DNA from: Variovorax sp. Root411
GTDB taxonomy: Bacteria; Pseudomonadota; Gammaproteobacteria; Burkholderiales; Burkholderiaceae_C
DNA length: 64,000 bases
Assembly (NCBI RefSeq): GCF_001425205.1
Contig: NZ_LMDW01000015.1
Coordinates: 1 to 64,000 of the forward strand
Reading direction: 5' to 3'
Shown: in pieces, positions 62,808 through 64,000 of the stretch
Numbering within the stretch: the first letter of the stretch is position 1
Layout: each line of letters opens with the position of its first letter
The notes under the pieces: model-generated
The model's input: only the letters and a program-made list of their open reading frames with translations
Told to the model about the DNA's origin: nothing
The model's database searches: none
Program-made: the position numbers and the translations under genes

Positions 62808-63376
62808 CGAAGAAGCACAAGACGGCAGCAGCAACAGCCGAAGAAGGCATCGCCGACCCGCGCCCCGGCCACTGGGCCGACCCGCTGGACGAACTGCAGG
62901 TCGAGAACCTGCACCGCATCACGCCCACGCTCTACCGCAGCGCGCAGCCGCGGCGCGCCAACATGGCGGCGCTGCAATCGCTGGGCATCCGCACCGTGGT
63001 GAGCCTGCGCTCCTTCAACGACGACAGGAAGGTGTTCGCGGGCACCGGCATCCGGCTGGTGCGCGTGCCGATCAACACCTGGTCCATCGACGACGCCAAG
63101 GTGCTGCGCGCGCTGGTGGCGATCCGCGAGGCCGGGAAGCACGGCCCGGTGCTCATCCACTGCATGCACGGCGCCGACCGCACCGGCGTGATCGCGGCGG
63201 TCTACCGCATGGCGGTGCAGGACTGGGACAAGGACAGCGCGCGCCACGAGATGCTGCGCGGCGGCTACGGCTATCACACGCTATGGCGCAACATTCCGCG
63301 CTACATCGAGCGGCTCGACCCGGTGAAGATGCGCCACGCGCTGGCCCATGCGCCGGTGGTTCCCGTGGTGTCCTGA
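62804..63376 (+). CDS. Tyrosine/dual-specificity-type phosphatase
   Basis: 190 aa. The P-loop is HCMHGADRTG (HCx5R) at about residues 123-132, giving a catalytic Cys and Arg; the general-acid region is probably NTWSIDD. LYRSAQPRRANMAALQSLGIRTVVSLR is the pattern of DSP/PTPMT1-like phosphatases, some of which act on phosphatidylglycerophosphate or lipid phosphates. There is no signal peptide. It overlaps the membrane protein gene by 4 bp, so it is the third gene of a coupled operon with the GT28 enzyme; a lipid phosphate substrate is a fair guess. Confidence 0.86.
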   Translation: MTKKHKTAAATAEEGIADPRPGHWADPLDELQVENLHRITPTLYRSAQPRRANMAALQSLGIRTVVSLRSFNDDRKVFAGTGIRLVRVPINTWSIDDAKVLRALVAIREAGKHGPVLIHCMHGADRTGVIAAVYRMAVQDWDKDSARHEMLRGGYGYHTLWRNIPRYIERLDPVKMRHALAHAPVVPVVS

Positions 63377-63463
63377 AGGCGCCAGCAGCTTTCGCACCCC
63401 GCTCCTATACTGGCCGCCCCGTGGCCACAGGCCATCTGCGAACCGTCTGAAAAGGGGTCTTCC

Positions 63464-64000
63464 ATGGCACTGCAAATCCGCTCCCTCGTTCGCGCGAACG
63501 GCGAACTCGAACTCTCGCTGCACGACGACCCGATCCCCGAACCGCAGGCCCACGAAGTGGTGATCCGCGTCGAGGCGTCGCCATTGAACCCGTCGGACCT
63601 CGGCCTGCTGTTCGGTGCGGCCGACATGAGCACCGCCAAGACCTCGGGCACGGCCGAGCGCCCCGTCGTCACCGCCACCGTGCCAGCGCGTGTGCTTTCC
63701 GCCATGGCGGCGCGGCTCGACGAATCGATGCCGGTCGGCAACGAAGGCGCGGGCGTGGTGGTCAAGGCCGGTTCGTCGCCGGCCGCGCAGGCGCTGCTCG
63801 GCAAGACCGTGGCGGCCATCGGCGGCGCGATGTATTCGCAGTACCGCTGCCTCGCCGCTGCCCAGTGCATGGAACTGCCCGAAGGCACCACGCCGGCCGA
63901 AGGCGCTTCTTGCTTCGTGAACCCGCTCACCTCGCTGAGCATGGTCGAGACCATGCGCATGGAAGGCCACAAGGCGCTGGTGCACACGGCCGCCGCTTCG
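63464..64000 (+). CDS. Zinc-binding-type MDR alcohol dehydrogenase/quinone oxidoreductase (partial)
   Basis: The first 179 residues only; the frame is open at the right edge. The GroES-like N-terminal domain is visible (ELELSLHDDPIPEPQAHEVVIRVEASPLNPSDLGLLFG, PVGNEGAGVVVKAGSS), and the Rossmann half is just beginning at MEGHKALVHTAAAS. NPSDLG and NEGAG place it with zeta-crystallin-like NADPH oxidoreductases. AAGGGG lies before the ATG. Substrate unknown. Confidence 0.85.
   Translation, partial: MALQIRSLVRANGELELSLHDDPIPEPQAHEVVIRVEASPLNPSDLGLLFGAADMSTAKTSGTAERPVVTATVPARVLSAMAARLDESMPVGNEGAGVVVKAGSSPAAQALLGKTVAAIGGAMYSQYRCLAAAQCMELPEGTTPAEGASCFVNPLTSLSMVETMRMEGHKALVHTAAAS

Overview
This window looks like a chromosomal segment of a high-GC betaproteobacterium of the Comamonadaceae, most likely Variovorax or a close relative. 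The pointers are uniformly high GC, four stand-alone Bug/TctC-type solute-binding proteins, NodI/NodJ-type ABC exporter genes, bigR-type persulfide control and several families of short palindromic intergenic repeats. The genus is an inference from gene content, not a proof. There is no rRNA, tRNA, CRISPR array, IS transposase, phage gene or integrase. Coding density is very high, no gap exceeds 300 bases, and many neighbours overlap by 4 bases.

Layout. 0.1-6.7 kb: purT, a 3-hydroxyacyl-CoA dehydrogenase/crotonase pair, a secreted serine hydrolase, coaX, a BON-LysM protein and a rhodanese. 6.8-10.7 kb: a TRAP transporter operon with an enlarged DctM. 10.7-12.9 kb: a sulfide/persulfide module (ArsR-type BigR, two half-size YeeE/YedE proteins, divergent persulfide dioxygenase). 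12.9-19.4 kb: a secreted dikinase-like protein, a FecR/Gln-rich secreted protein, glutathione reductase and a PanE-type reductase. 19.5-23.6 kb: UDP-glucose dehydrogenase, a glycosyltransferase and AMP nucleosidase. 23.7-25.9 kb: tandem duplicate Bug binding proteins. 25.9-30.4 kb: a regulator/P450 divergon, a flavin-binding oxidase-like protein, a GST and a LysR regulator. 30.5-32.6 kb: a three-gene operon of unknown envelope proteins. 32.7-35.7 kb: NodIJ-type exporter and ohrR-ohr. 35.9-43.1 kb: DUF2855 protein, SrkA-type kinase, LysR, AidB-like acyl-CoA dehydrogenase, Bug protein, class III CoA-transferase. 43.3-48.9 kb: three glycosyltransferase-like genes enclosing a secreted protein of unknown function and a diiron ferritin-like protein. 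49.0-54.7 kb: Bug protein, lipoprotein, htpG, ABC binding protein, aquaporin. 54.7-60.9 kb: small repeat-containing secreted protein, QseBC-type two-component system, RluF-type pseudouridine synthase, and a nadM-Nudix/nadV nicotinamide salvage pair. 61.1-63.4 kb: an operon of GT28-type glycolipid synthase, small membrane protein and tyrosine-type phosphatase. A truncated MDR dehydrogenase runs off the right edge.

The most notable non-coding content is two families of structured repeats. Family A/B consists of roughly 90-bp palindromic elements sharing an AAATAAAGGAGGAGC core. They occur as inverted A-B pairs, and two of the three pairs also share a conserved 44-bp spacer. Family C is a roughly 100-bp double-hairpin element found between the first and second genes of two transporter operons, where the two copies differ by compensatory base-pair changes. 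Further palindromes lie at likely regulator sites (bigR, the P450 divergon, ohrR, the duplicated Bug genes). The most interesting proteins are a signal-peptide-bearing protein with the domain order of glucan-water dikinases (12,950-14,995), a DctM with two extra membrane segments, and an HtpG with an acidic Ala-rich insertion in its middle domain.
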